A stretch of DNA of 64,000 nucleotides. It comes from Rhizobium sp. TH2. GTDB taxonomy: Bacteria > Pseudomonadota > Alphaproteobacteria > Rhizobiales > Rhizobiaceae. Under the pieces are notes generated by a model, which was not told where the DNA came from, did not search any database, and saw only the letters and a list, made by a program, of their open reading frames with translations. Every line of letters begins with the position of its first letter. Position 1 is the first letter of the stretch. Positions 16,044 through 24,159 of the stretch are shown here, piece by piece. Where the stretch lies: contig NZ_CP062233.1 of assembly GCF_024707525.1 (NCBI RefSeq), positions 159,175 to 223,174 of the forward strand, in the 5' to 3' direction. Made by a program: the position numbers and the translations under genes.

Positions 16044-16165
16044 TTCGGCGCCTTGCCAAGGCGAGCTAGTGCCTTTGCAATCTGGCGATCGGTTTCGGCG
16101 TTGGCCCGATCTGCAAGCAGCAGATTATCGGCAAGCGCGATTAGGGCGCTGGTCACATCAGACAT
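16040..16165 (-). CDS. Small protein with AGWS pattern, 41 aa or longer
   Basis: From ATG 16165 the product is MSDVTSALIALADNLLLADR and a helical tail. The codons before it continue in frame as HQGAEAGWS, the motif of the other small proteins, so the real gene may start further up. Joining to the ATG at 16251 needs one added base near 16219-16221. Both versions are tentative. Confidence 0.4.
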   Translation of the reverse strand: MSDVTSALIALADNLLLADRANAETDRQIAKALARLGKAPK

Positions 16166-16286
16166 GGACCAACCGGCTTCCGCGCCTTGATGCAGCGGCG
16201 GCTGCTCGATATCGATGCTTTACTCGGTTGCAACTTGCGTCGCGTCGCCATTCCGCCTTAGATTGGTGAGCAACGAGGAGGGCGCA

Positions 16287-16580
16287 ATGTCGCGGATCGT
16301 CGAAGGGTTTAAGAATCAGGTCTGGATAATCAGGGAGATGAAGGGGAACGCCGTAATTCGCGAGTTCAAACGTCCCGTTCAACAGGCGAACGAGAATGAT
16401 ATCATTATCCTCATCGAGACATTAGCCCGCAACCATTTAACGGCCGAGGAAGCCGAACGCTCGCCAGATCTATGGCGCCATCACAAGGACAGCGGGGGCA
16501 ACCGACTGATCTTTTCCGCTGGTCAGAACCCACACTACGTCGCGGCGATGTACCGCTCAGACGAAATTCAGGACCGGTGA
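16287..16580 (+). CDS. Hypothetical protein, 97 aa
   Basis: GAGGAGG about six bases before the ATG at 16287 decides the start (MSRIVEGFKNQVWIIREM). The product has beta-strand then helix character (NDIIILIETLARNHLTAEEAERS) and contains a Trp-His cluster (DLWRHHKD). No family recognised. Confidence 0.65.
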   Translation: MSRIVEGFKNQVWIIREMKGNAVIREFKRPVQQANENDIIILIETLARNHLTAEEAERSPDLWRHHKDSGGNRLIFSAGQNPHYVAAMYRSDEIQDR

Positions 16581-16658
16581 AGCTCAAAGCTCAGATCGAT
16601 ATGGTACGAAGATATCCCGGGCCGGAACTTGTTTGTTCGATCGGAATTGAGTCCGGCC

Positions 16659-16787
16659 ATGCAAACGAACCGGAATCCCCACCTATCCGAACTGCTCGCG
16701 TATGCGGCGGCGGTAACCTGCATCCTTATCGTCGCTTACATCGTGCTAGGCCATCCTGGCATTGACCCGCCAGCGCTACGCCCATGA
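16659..16787 (+). CDS. Small single-pass membrane protein, 42 aa
   Basis: The product starts MQTNRNPHLSELL, followed by one hydrophobic helix (AYAAAVTCILIVAYIVLG) and a short polar end. The ribosome-binding site is weak. Its stop overlaps the start of the next membrane peptide by ATGA, which supports it as a real gene of a pair. Confidence 0.5.
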   Translation: MQTNRNPHLSELLAYAAAVTCILIVAYIVLGHPGIDPPALRP

Positions 16788-16870
16788 CACAGGGCCAGGG
16801 CCTACTCGTTATCCTGTTAGGAGTTGCGGCCATCGCCATCGGCTTGGCGTTCGTGTTCGGCTTGTTTTAG
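16784..16870 (+). CDS. Tiny membrane peptide, 28 aa
   Basis: MTQGQG is followed by LLVILLGVAAIAIGLAFVF and a short end, so nearly the whole peptide is one transmembrane helix. It overlaps the upstream small membrane gene by ATGA. The two could form a heteromeric membrane complex, but nothing further supports that. Confidence 0.5.
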   Translation: MTQGQGLLVILLGVAAIAIGLAFVFGLF

Positions 16871-17007
16871 ATCCTTGCCTCAACAGCTTTCGCCTACGAG
16901 GACTGGACAAGTTGTCCACTCCAGTTTTGCCGAGGCCATCGCCGCTCCATAGAGCCAACAATAGGTGGATATTTAGGGGGATAGCGCTTTTGCGTAAAAC
17001 TAAATCC

Positions 17008-17210
17008 ATGACTTATGCGGAAAAAATGGTGCCGCAGAAGATGAAGAGGACGCCCTGTTGCTGGCGATTGCCGGCTTCCCTGCGAAGAGCCAAGCGGATC
17101 ATGTCTCCAAGGCGCGTCATCTGCTCGCGCGCTCGGATGCCAACAGGTATTGGGTCAATCCGGAACTGTATGGCGCGTTGCTCGCATCATTGGCCGGAGA
17201 AAACGATTGA
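17008..17210 (+). CDS. Small protein, about 67 aa, frameshifted in an A run
   Basis: The ATG at 17008 reads MTYAEK. The frame then leaves the better-coding one at the six-A run 17021-17026. With one more A it continues NGAAEDEEDALLLAIAGFPA, then ARHLLARSDANRYWVNPELY and LLASLAGEND to the stop at 17210. The total length is then a multiple of three. The tail is clearly protein-like. Function unknown. Confidence 0.5.
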
Positions 17211-17377
17211 AGACAAACCTGTTCGCTCGTGCCGCCGCTGCCGTCCTGGTGGCGGCGGTAGCTGTGTCAGCTCACGCGATCGACGTTTGCAGCGGCGCAA
17301 TAGCCGCGTCCGCATTTGTGGCGCGCTGCTTTCCTCTTGCATTTCCGATACGCTCGCACAGAATACCTCATCGCTAA
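17207..17377 (+). CDS. Small exported protein, 56 aa, TTG start
   Basis: A TTG at 17207 overlaps the previous stop and has GGAG about ten bases upstream. Residues 1-24 (MKTNLFARAAAAVLVAAVAV) look like a signal peptide ending SAHA. The mature part is short, with two cysteines, and weakly protein-like. It may be a real secreted peptide or a chance frame. Confidence 0.35.
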   Translation: MKTNLFARAAAAVLVAAVAVSAHAIDVCSGAIAASAFVARCFPLAFPIRSHRIPHR

Positions 17378-17393
17378 GGAAGAGGATTCTAAT

Positions 17394-18074
17394 ATGGCTA
17401 GGTTCACGACTGTCAAATACTTCGAAGCCACCGGTCCACTCCAATTCGAGCAGGCTTTCATTAGTTCGGCCAGCAGGTCCAAGGTCGTGTACACCTCACC
17501 TGAGGAAGGTTCTGCCATCGTCATTCAGGGCAAGAATCTCAAGTTGGATGATGGTTTCATAGACAGCGGGACGATCACCAAGGTTACTCTCATGAACGGT
17601 GACGGTACGGCCTTCCAGATCCACAGCGGCTTCAAAGTTAACGCGGACCACGTTTGGGTTGATTCAACTCCGGCCGACTTCACTGTCGCTTTGCTCGTAA
17701 CCGCGCAATTTCGCGCTACGAAACACATCGGCGCTGAAATAGACGACACTATCGTGGCTTACACGGGTAACGACATCCTGCTCGGTCGAGGCGGTAGTGA
17801 CACGTTGGCAGGCGGACGCGGAAATGACCGGCTAACGGGTGGCGAGGGAAGCGACACTTTTGTTTTCAACGTTGAGGGCATCGGTAGAGACAGGATACTG
17901 GACTTTGATGCGGATGGCGGCGGTAGCGATCAGGACTACATCAAAGGAACTTTCGCTGACGCCACTGTGACACAGGACGGTGCGAACACGGTCCTCGACT
18001 TTGGGGACGGTGACGTGCTCACGCTCTTGAATATCAATACGGCGCAGATCAGCGGAGCAGACTTCGTACCTTGA
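17394..18074 (+). CDS. RTX-like calcium-binding protein, 226 aa
   Basis: An AAGGA-AGAGG ahead of the ATG at 17394 supports the start. Residues 120-160 carry classical RTX nonapeptides (TGNDILLGRGGSDTLAGG, GNDRLTGGEGSDTFVF) that bind calcium. The end (ILDFD, GDGDVLTLLNI, ISGADF) resembles C-terminal type I secretion signals. The N-terminal 110 residues are a beta-rich domain of unknown role. No signal peptide and no exporter gene nearby. Confidence 0.85.
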   Translation: MARFTTVKYFEATGPLQFEQAFISSASRSKVVYTSPEEGSAIVIQGKNLKLDDGFIDSGTITKVTLMNGDGTAFQIHSGFKVNADHVWVDSTPADFTVALLVTAQFRATKHIGAEIDDTIVAYTGNDILLGRGGSDTLAGGRGNDRLTGGEGSDTFVFNVEGIGRDRILDFDADGGGSDQDYIKGTFADATVTQDGANTVLDFGDGDVLTLLNINTAQISGADFVP

Positions 18075-18379
18075 AAGGCAGTTATATCGAGATGTTCGTC
18101 CGGCAACTGCACTCGCCAGGCTTCATCGGTCACGCGCTCATCTGCACATCTCGCTGTGATGTTCGCAATGGCGTTCATGATGGCGACGGTCGCCGAGGCA
18201 AGGGACATTTGCAGCGGCGGCGATCGAGCGGCCCGCAGGGTCACCTGCATCTAGGACGGTGACACAGGCTGGCAGCACGGCCGCAAGTGGCCCTGTTACT
18301 GGGGATACAACGTCGACGTGGCGGATGTGGGAAAAAGAGGGCAAGGGACAAGCAAGTCCCATAACCTAAGGAACCCAAA

Positions 18380-18628
18380 ATGCAAAAGTTCATCATTGGT
18401 GCTACTGCCGCCCTCATCGCCACCGTTTCTATGGCTGCAACCGCCCAGGCCGGCTGGAAGCACGGCCATAACCACGGTTGGAAGTGGAAGCATGGCCATC
18501 ACAACAAACACTACGGCTTCAAGATCTATTCGGGCTACAACGACGGCTATTGCTTCGTCAAGAAGATCAAGAAATACGACGATTGGGGCAACGTGTACGT
18601 CAAGAAGGTTCGCGTCTGCGATTACTGA
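18380..18628 (+). CDS. His-rich exported protein, 82 aa
   Basis: A signal peptide covers residues 1-24 (MQKFIIGATAALIATVSMAA, ending AQA). The mature protein is rich in His, Trp, Gly and Lys (WKHGHNHGW, KHGHHNKH) and ends with a two-Cys domain (YCFVKKIKKYDD, VRVCDY). AAGGA lies upstream of the ATG. A paralog is at 30438-30749. His clusters suggest metal binding in the periplasm; this is inference. It sits between two halves of the broken nuclease. Confidence 0.75.
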   Translation: MQKFIIGATAALIATVSMAATAQAGWKHGHNHGWKWKHGHHNKHYGFKIYSGYNDGYCFVKKIKKYDDWGNVYVKKVRVCDY

Positions 18629-18650
18629 TTATCAGCGCGCCGCTGCCGGT

Positions 18651-18684
18651 CCGGCTCCTCCCAAGGAGCCGGATTTCGTTTTTG
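18651..18684 (+). terminator. Terminator of the His-rich gene
   Basis: A perfect 9-bp stem CCGGCTCCT / AGGAGCCGG with a CCCA loop is followed by TTTCGTTTTT. It begins 22 bases after the stop of the gene at 18380. Confidence 0.85.
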
Positions 18685-18915
18685 GTATCCCCTAAGGTCG
18701 TGAACATTGTTCCTGGGGGACAGCAGCGTGATCCAGGCCATGCCATAACACTGTCTATGAATGAAGGACGCCGACGTGATAGGAGCACGCGGGCGCTCTT
18801 GTCGATCAGTCTGGCAGATGGTCGTGACGCCGGCCGAGTGTTGATCGAGGAAGGGCTTGCGCAGCCGTGGCCGAACGTCGGCAATGTCTGGTGCGACGAT
18901 CCGGTAAAGTAGGCT

Positions 18916-19617
18916 TCAATCGCTGCCGGGAAAAGTATATTTGCGACGAAGGCTCTTGTCTGCTTCGATGTCTTTTGTAGCTTTCTCGGTTAGAGAAATG
19001 AGCGTTCGTTTAGGCCCTTCTTCATTCACTTCGAGGTATCCCCTATCTACGAGAGCTTTGACCGTCGCCGGGCCAGTGCCGTGAATTGCAGTTGTCGGAA
19101 CCTTTGTTAGCGGTTTTTCGAGGAGGGCGTTCAAGACTCGCTTTTCCATCCATTCTAGCGGCGGGTTGATCGGAGATTTTACGCCGTTCGGCAGAGGTTT
19201 CCGCACAAGCGGAAGTTCGCTCAGATTGGGGTATAGCCTAGGATATTTCTCCCACTCACGTTCCGAAAGCAATCGGTCCAGACGGTCCCAGCTTCCGTCG
19301 ATCCTCTCCGCTCGCTCATCTTCATTCAGCTTCCGCTCAGTTTGTTCACTAAGCGCCCATTCTCGGGAAAGTTTTGTGAGATGCTTTGAGTTTTCGATCG
19401 GCTCCAGTACGATTGCCCAGCCGGGGTATGATGGCACGTCCATAAAAACTCGCTCTGCGACCCTGTAGAAATCATTCCCGGGCCGGCCTAGGCGACTAAC
19501 GCAGATAACGTCACCTAACCCAGGACAGACTCCAAAGTATTGGTATTCGTGCTCGGAAATCAAATCCAATGCGCCGCGCTCGTCTCGGATGAAGAGCCCC
19601 ACCGTAAGGTCCGACAA
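18916..19617 (-). CDS. Hypothetical protein with C-terminal winged-helix-like region, 233 aa
   Basis: The frame begins at a TTG (19617). The first 80 residues form an alpha/beta region (VGLFIRDERGALDLISEHEY). A charged helical middle follows. Residues 155-225 (EKRVLNALLEKPLTKVPTTA, then VKALVDRGYLEVN) look like a winged helix, and a DNA-binding role is possible. It follows the gene at 19633 by 15 bases, probably in one operon. No known family recognised. Confidence 0.65.
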   Translation of the reverse strand: MSDLTVGLFIRDERGALDLISEHEYQYFGVCPGLGDVICVSRLGRPGNDFYRVAERVFMDVPSYPGWAIVLEPIENSKHLTKLSREWALSEQTERKLNEDERAERIDGSWDRLDRLLSEREWEKYPRLYPNLSELPLVRKPLPNGVKSPINPPLEWMEKRVLNALLEKPLTKVPTTAIHGTGPATVKALVDRGYLEVNEEGPKRTLISLTEKATKDIEADKSLRRKYTFPGSD

Positions 19618-19632
19618 TGCCGTAATCCGTTT

Positions 19633-19803
19633 CTAGAGATCTATCTCCCAACCTGCGGGGCGGACGATTTCCTTCACATCGGTACAGGGTGTGATTTCAA
19701 GGACCATGCCGTCCAACTCAACCTTGATTTTCACACTCTCACTTTTTGCGACGGCGGCAAGGCGCTTCAGGTCAGCTTGTTTGATACGGGCGGGAATAGT
19801 CAT
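19633..19803 (-). CDS. Hypothetical protein, 56 aa
   Basis: AAAGG about seven bases before the ATG at 19803 decides the start (MTIPARIKQADLKRLAAVAK). The product pairs a helix with strands (VKIKVELDGMVLEITP). Short proteins of this kind occur in prophages and plasmids of rhizobia. It is the first gene of a probable two-gene operon with the gene at 18916. Confidence 0.6.
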   Translation of the reverse strand: MTIPARIKQADLKRLAAVAKSESVKIKVELDGMVLEITPCTDVKEIVRPAGWEIDL

Positions 19804-20054
19804 GCTTTGCCTTTCGATCATGTCACGTTAGGTGTGGCGCTCCCGCGAGCATAACCTTGGTTCTGAATAGTTTCGAGCGTCGTCAAGCACGGTCCACGAT
19901 TTCGAATGGATTGGCGAATTGATTGACGCTTGCGCGCCGAAGTCGGGTCCTCGCGGTCCTTATAAAAAGCGCATTACGTAGCCATATAACACACGGTTTC
20001 GCGCAAGCCTCAAATCAGATACAATCAAGAAAAGCGTAATTTGGGAGACGGTCC

Positions 20055-20474
20055 ATGCCATCGGCACGCGACGTAGCGCAATACATTTTGGAAACGCGCG
20101 GCCCTATGACCGTCATGAAGGTGCAAAAGCTCGTCTATTACAGCCAGGCTTGGTCTTTAGTTTGGGATGATGATAGGCTTTTTGCTGAGCCCATCGAAGC
20201 ATGGAAGAATGGGCCTGTCGTCCGTGATCTATGGGAGGCAACACGCGGCAGCTTTCGCGCTGACCACATCCCAAATGGAAATCCAGCCAATCTTAGTGAC
20301 ATCCAACGCGAGACGGTCAATCTTGTTTTGGATTTTTACGGCCCAAAGGATGCTCAATGGCTTAGCGACCTCACCCATATGGAGGCGCCGTGGGCCGAAG
20401 CTTACGCGAAGGGTCAAAATACAGAAATTGGCCTCGATCGGATGAGCGAATATTATTCATCTTTGCCAGGATGA
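20055..20474 (+). CDS. Panacea-domain (DUF4065) antitoxin, 139 aa
   Basis: The sequence ARDVAQYILETRGPMTVMKVQKLVYYSQAW, then EPIEAWKNGPVVRDLW and VLDFYG, is typical of the Panacea domain (DUF4065, SocA-like). These proteins act as antitoxins for varied toxins, or as proteolysis adaptors. GGGAG lies nine bases before the ATG. The gene overlaps the following one by ATGA, the usual arrangement of a toxin-antitoxin pair. Confidence 0.85.
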   Translation: MPSARDVAQYILETRGPMTVMKVQKLVYYSQAWSLVWDDDRLFAEPIEAWKNGPVVRDLWEATRGSFRADHIPNGNPANLSDIQRETVNLVLDFYGPKDAQWLSDLTHMEAPWAEAYAKGQNTEIGLDRMSEYYSSLPG

Positions 20475-21013
20475 AAAAAAGCGAAGCCCGCATAGCCAGA
20501 GGAGAAGCCAAGAGACTTGCTGAAATAGAGAAATCGGCAAGACTTAGGGAGAGGATTCCTGCGGGCGGCGTTCGCTTAGATGAAACCTTATCCTCGCCTA
20601 AGACGGCGCGTGCAGGAGAAAATCCTGGCTCCATATTCGGGATGAGAATGGAGTGGACGCAAGATGGGGCAGATTTGATCGACGCTTGGTCTTGGGGCAC
20701 CGCGCGACAATGGTCAGAAGATGACTGGAATGGAAACGTTCTGCCCAAACTTCAAGAATGGGAGAAGTTGACGTGGGCGGAAATCGACAGACCATCGTCC
20801 GACAGTGGGCATAAGATGCACCACAACATGGATACCCCCGAAATCTGCGAGGAAGCACAGTTTCGATTGCTGGAAATCGAACGGCATGCAGATGTCATTT
20901 TCCGATTCCGCCTCGGCAACAAGCGTCGGCTTTGGGGACATCGTATCGTGAACAAATTTGAAATCGTTTGGTATGACCCCACGCACGGCATCTACCCAAC
21001 AGATCCAGACTGA
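20471..21013 (+). CDS. Probable toxin partner of the Panacea protein, 180 aa
   Basis: The start overlaps the Panacea gene (ATGA). The N-terminal ~60 residues are a charged helical segment. The C-terminal part ends with FRFRLGNKRRLWGHRI and FEIVWYDPTHGIYP, a pattern that resembles short C-terminal domains found next to Panacea antitoxins. No catalytic motif can be named. The toxin role is inferred from the coupled position and the partner. Confidence 0.6.
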   Translation: MKKSEARIARGEAKRLAEIEKSARLRERIPAGGVRLDETLSSPKTARAGENPGSIFGMRMEWTQDGADLIDAWSWGTARQWSEDDWNGNVLPKLQEWEKLTWAEIDRPSSDSGHKMHHNMDTPEICEEAQFRLLEIERHADVIFRFRLGNKRRLWGHRIVNKFEIVWYDPTHGIYPTDPD

Positions 21014-21566
21014 AATTCAAACTGAGACACTACCCACGGTCTCAGACAATTCCATTGCCGGCACTTTCGTCGGCAGAGCGCCGAACTGAGGAGGCACAGT
21101 GATAATCTCCACCGATCAAATGTTCGTGAAGAAATCGAGCGATACTGTGCTGAGGTGGGGAAGAGGGTGGGGAAGCAATCGGGCTGTTCTGAGAACAACC
21201 AATTATATCAAGTCTTTAAGCAAATAAAATGGCGGACAGTGCGGCATCTTTCGTCATCTTGGCCGGGCCTTTGTCTCAGCTGACCTATCCCCGCGAGTTG
21301 CACGGCCCGATGCTTTGCGATTCGTTACTGAAGGTGTCAAGGCAGCGGTTGTGCGTCGTATGCGAGGACCGAGCGCCGCAGGCCTCGATGTTCAGGGTGT
21401 CCCGCATCCAGTCATGTTCTCCCACCCGTCGCCGATGATCTGAAACCACTTTCGTCGAAACAATTGCAAGTAGCGCGTTTAGGTGTAAAGTTTGCGAGCT
21501 ATCGGGAGTTCTCTTCATGAATCCCGGGCGGTTGTTACTTCGGGCCGGCTGAGAGGGGAGCACTCG
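21014..21566. other. Intergenic region upstream of ccoN
   Basis: No intact gene is supported. One stretch (about 21121-21240) reads VREEIERYCAEVGKRVGK, possibly a gene remnant, but it has no start. A perfect palindrome TGTTCT-G-AGAACA is at 21185-21197 and could bind a regulator. I looked for a FixK/FNR box (TTGAT-N4-ATCAA) ahead of ccoN and found none. Confidence 0.4.
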
Positions 21567-23219
21567 ATGGGTCAGTTGACGTCCGGCGAACGCACTTTAG
21601 GGGCCGCGATTCTGATCGTGTTGGCGATTTTGGGAATCGCCATGGCAGCGGTTGGCCAGAACGACCCGTTGGGCACCCACGGCGGTATGATTTTTCTCGT
21701 CAGCGTCGGCTTGCTGTTCGTCTTGATTTCAAGCTCCTTCGGGCCAGAGCCCGACCCGGCCCGCTTCAGCAAATACTACGACGACCCCATCAAGGTGGGC
21801 GTGGCGCTTACGCTTATCTGGGCGATTTTCGGAATGTTCATCGGTGTTTGGGCGGCGGCGCAGCTCGCTTGGCCAAGCCTGAACTTTGACACTGCTTGGG
21901 CGAGCTTCGGCCGAATCCGTCCGGCTCATACCTCCGGCGTCATCTTCGGCTTCGGCGGGAATGCACTGATCACCACCTCATACCACGTGGTTCAGCGGAC
22001 ATCCCGCGCGCGCCTGGCCGACCAGTTCTCCCCCTGGTTCGTGCTTCTGGGTTTCAATCTGTTCTGCCTGATCGCGATCTCCGGCTATTTCATGGGCGTC
22101 ACCCAGTCCAAGGAGTACGCGGAGGCGGAATGGTACGCGGACATCTGGCTGGTGATCGTCTGGGTAGCCTACTTCATCCTTTTTGTGAGAACTCTGGCGC
22201 GCCGTAAAGAGCCGCACATATATGTCGCCAACTGGTATTACCTGGCGTTCATTCTCGTCGTCGCCATTCTCCATATCGTGAACAACCTCGCGGTGCCCAT
22301 CTCGTTTGCGCATGCGAAGAGTTATACGGTCTGGGCCGGAGTGCAGGACTCCATGGTCCAGTGGTGGTACGGTCACAATGCCGTTGCCTTTTTTCTCACT
22401 GCGGGCTTCCTGGGGATGCTCTACTACTATCTTCCCAAGCGAGCCCAACGGCCGATATTCTCGTACCGCCTTTCGATCCTGAGCTTCTGGGGGATCACCT
22501 TCTTCTACATGTGGGCGGGGTCGCACCACCTGCATTACACCGCGCTGCCGCACTGGGTGCAAAATCTGGGGATGACGTTCTCGGTGATGCTGCTGGTGCC
22601 GTCCTGGGCTTCGGCGGGCAATGCGTTGCTCACGCTCAACGGCGCATGGGACAAGGTGCGGGACGACGCAACGCTGCGCTTCATGATGATGGCCGCCTTC
22701 TTCTACGGTCTCTCGACTTTCGAGGGGTCATTCATGGCGATTCGCCCGGTGAATTCGCTCTCGCACTATACGGACTGGACGGTCGGTCACGTGCATGCGG
22801 GAGCACTGGGCTGGGTTGCGATGATCACATTCGGAGCGCTCTACACACTCGTCCCATCGATCTGGAAACGAGAGAGGATGTATTCGGCGGGCTTGGTCGA
22901 GTTGCACTTCTGGCTCGCGCTCGTTGGAACACTGATTTACGTCTTCGCAATGTGGAACTCGGGCATCATCCAGGGCTTGATGTGGCGGACCTACACGCAG
23001 GACGACACCTTGGCTTACTCTTTCGTCGATACCCTTGTGGCGATGTATCCTTATTACATCGCGCGTGCATTCGGCGGTCTGCTTTTCCTGATCGGCGCGA
23101 TCGTCGCAGCCTACAATGTCTGGATGACCGTTCGGACGCCGGAGCCCGCGCCATCGTCGGCGGGAGAGGACTTGCCTCTCGGCGATCGCCCTGTCGCAAC
23201 CCCATTGCCTGCGGAGTAG
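21567..23219 (+). CDS. ccoN: cbb3-type cytochrome c oxidase subunit I, 550 aa
   Basis: CcoN is the catalytic subunit of the high-affinity terminal oxidase and holds heme b, heme b3 and CuB in the membrane. Heme and copper ligands are visible in [26 protein letters not shown] and [10 protein letters not shown]. About 14 membrane helices are present, two of them N-terminal extras. The start at 21567 is chosen because GGGGAG precedes it. It is the first gene of a block of eight on one strand. Low-oxygen respiration is the expected role. Confidence 0.95.
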   Translation: MGQLTSGERTLGAAILIVLAILGIAMAAVGQNDPLGTHGGMIFLVSVGLLFVLISSSFGPEPDPARFSKYYDDPIKVGVALTLIWAIFGMFIGVWAAAQLAWPSLNFDTAWASFGRIRPAHTSGVIFGFGGNALITTSYHVVQRTSRARLADQFSPWFVLLGFNLFCLIAISGYFMGVTQSKEYAEAEWYADIWLVIVWVAYFILFVRTLARRKEPHIYVANWYYLAFILVVAILHIVNNLAVPISFAHAKSYTVWAGVQDSMVQWWYGHNAVAFFLTAGFLGMLYYYLPKRAQRPIFSYRLSILSFWGITFFYMWAGSHHLHYTALPHWVQNLGMTFSVMLLVPSWASAGNALLTLNGAWDKVRDDATLRFMMMAAFFYGLSTFEGSFMAIRPVNSLSHYTDWTVGHVHAGALGWVAMITFGALYTLVPSIWKRERMYSAGLVELHFWLALVGTLIYVFAMWNSGIIQGLMWRTYTQDDTLAYSFVDTLVAMYPYYIARAFGGLLFLIGAIVAAYNVWMTVRTPEPAPSSAGEDLPLGDRPVATPLPAE

Positions 23220-23223
23220 ATCG

Positions 23224-23976
23224 ATGCCGGATCTCATGCACGGGAAGCTGGAACGGTCGGCCACGGGGCTCATGCTCGCCATCGTCGCTGCCGCCAGCGT
23301 CGGCGGTATCGTGGAGATCGCGCCTCTCTTCACGGTTGATGATACGGTCGAGCAGGTGAAAGATATGCGGCTCTACACTCCCTTAGAGCTTGCCGGGCGC
23401 GACGTCTACGTTCGCGAGGGCTGTTACGCCTGTCATAGCCAGATGATCAGGACGTTGCGCGACGAAGTCGAGCGGTATGGGCCTTACTCTCTCGCCGTCG
23501 AGTCGCAATACGATCACCCGATGCTTTGGGGTTCCAAACGAACGGGACCGGACCTCGCACGCATTGGCGGCAAATATTCGGACTTCTGGCATGTCGCCCA
23601 CCTGATAAATCCGCGTGACGTCGTGCCGGAATCCAACATGCCGTCATATAGTTGGTTGGCCACCACGCCGCTGGATGTCCGCGATCTCCCGCTCAAGCTT
23701 CAAGCCCAGAGATATGTTGGAGTACCCTATACAGACGCGATGATCGCTAACGCGTCGAGCGACGCCCACGGGCAAGCTGTGCCAGACAGCGATCAGGCTA
23801 CGGGCGTTTCCGAACGTTACGGAGAAGCGACCCAGATTTCAGCTTTCGACGGCGTGACGACGAATGTCACGGAGATGGATGCACTCGTCGCCTATCTCCA
23901 AGTGCTCGGTCAGTTGACGAAAGCCGCATACGAAAATCCCGCAACATCGGAACAGGTGCCCAACCCGAATGACTAG
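23224..23976 (+). CDS. ccoO: cbb3 oxidase monoheme cytochrome c subunit, 250 aa
   Basis: One N-terminal membrane anchor ([20 protein letters not shown]) is followed by a periplasmic domain with the heme c motif CYACH near residue 68 and a methionine ligand region ([10 protein letters not shown]). CcoO passes electrons to CcoN. The start is four bases after the ccoN stop. The stretch from residue 175 to 205 is loosely conserved in the family. Length is normal. Confidence 0.95.
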   Translation: MPDLMHGKLERSATGLMLAIVAAASVGGIVEIAPLFTVDDTVEQVKDMRLYTPLELAGRDVYVREGCYACHSQMIRTLRDEVERYGPYSLAVESQYDHPMLWGSKRTGPDLARIGGKYSDFWHVAHLINPRDVVPESNMPSYSWLATTPLDVRDLPLKLQAQRYVGVPYTDAMIANASSDAHGQAVPDSDQATGVSERYGEATQISAFDGVTTNVTEMDALVAYLQVLGQLTKAAYENPATSEQVPNPND

Positions 23977-23988
23977 GAGGATGACGCG

Positions 23989-24159
23989 ATGGAGTTCACT
24001 CACGAAACGCTGGTCGAAGCCTCCAAGACATGGGGCCTGTTCTATCTGATCGGTTTTTCGATCTGCGTAGTCATTTACACCTTCTTGCCATCGAACAAAA
24101 AGCGGTTTGAAAGCGCGGAGAAGGAGATATTCGACGAGGAAGATGGCCCATGGAAGTAG
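23989..24159 (+). CDS. ccoQ: cbb3 oxidase small subunit, 56 aa
   Basis: The frame MEFTHETLVEASKTWGLFYL has one membrane helix (FYLIGFSICVVIYTFLP) and a charged tail ending EEDGPWK. It lies between ccoO and ccoP, as CcoQ (FixQ) does, with GGAGG upstream. CcoQ stabilises the complex. The stop overlaps the ccoP start region by 10 bases. Confidence 0.9.
   Translation: MEFTHETLVEASKTWGLFYLIGFSICVVIYTFLPSNKKRFESAEKEIFDEEDGPWK

Larger units (their letters stand above)
18159..18912 (+). pseudogene. Broken thermonuclease-like (SNase) gene, split around 18380
   Basis: The front part, from 18159, gives DICSGGDRAARRVTCI, a TAG, then DGDTGWQHGRKW and YNVDVADV, which fits the start of the staphylococcal-nuclease family. 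The back part (18757-18912) gives LADGRDAGRVLIEEGLA and PWPNVGNVWCDDP, a typical end of the same family. Between them lies the intact His-rich gene 18380-18628 and its terminator, while the catalytic Arg/Glu region is missing. Deletion and insertion have inactivated the gene. Confidence 0.7.

Noticed and set aside
21185..21197. Palindrome TGTTCT-G-AGAACA as LexA site for ccoN
   Set aside because: The spacing does not match GAAC-N7-GAAC or GTTC-N7-GTTC, and it lies about 370 bases before ccoN. It stays an unassigned palindrome.
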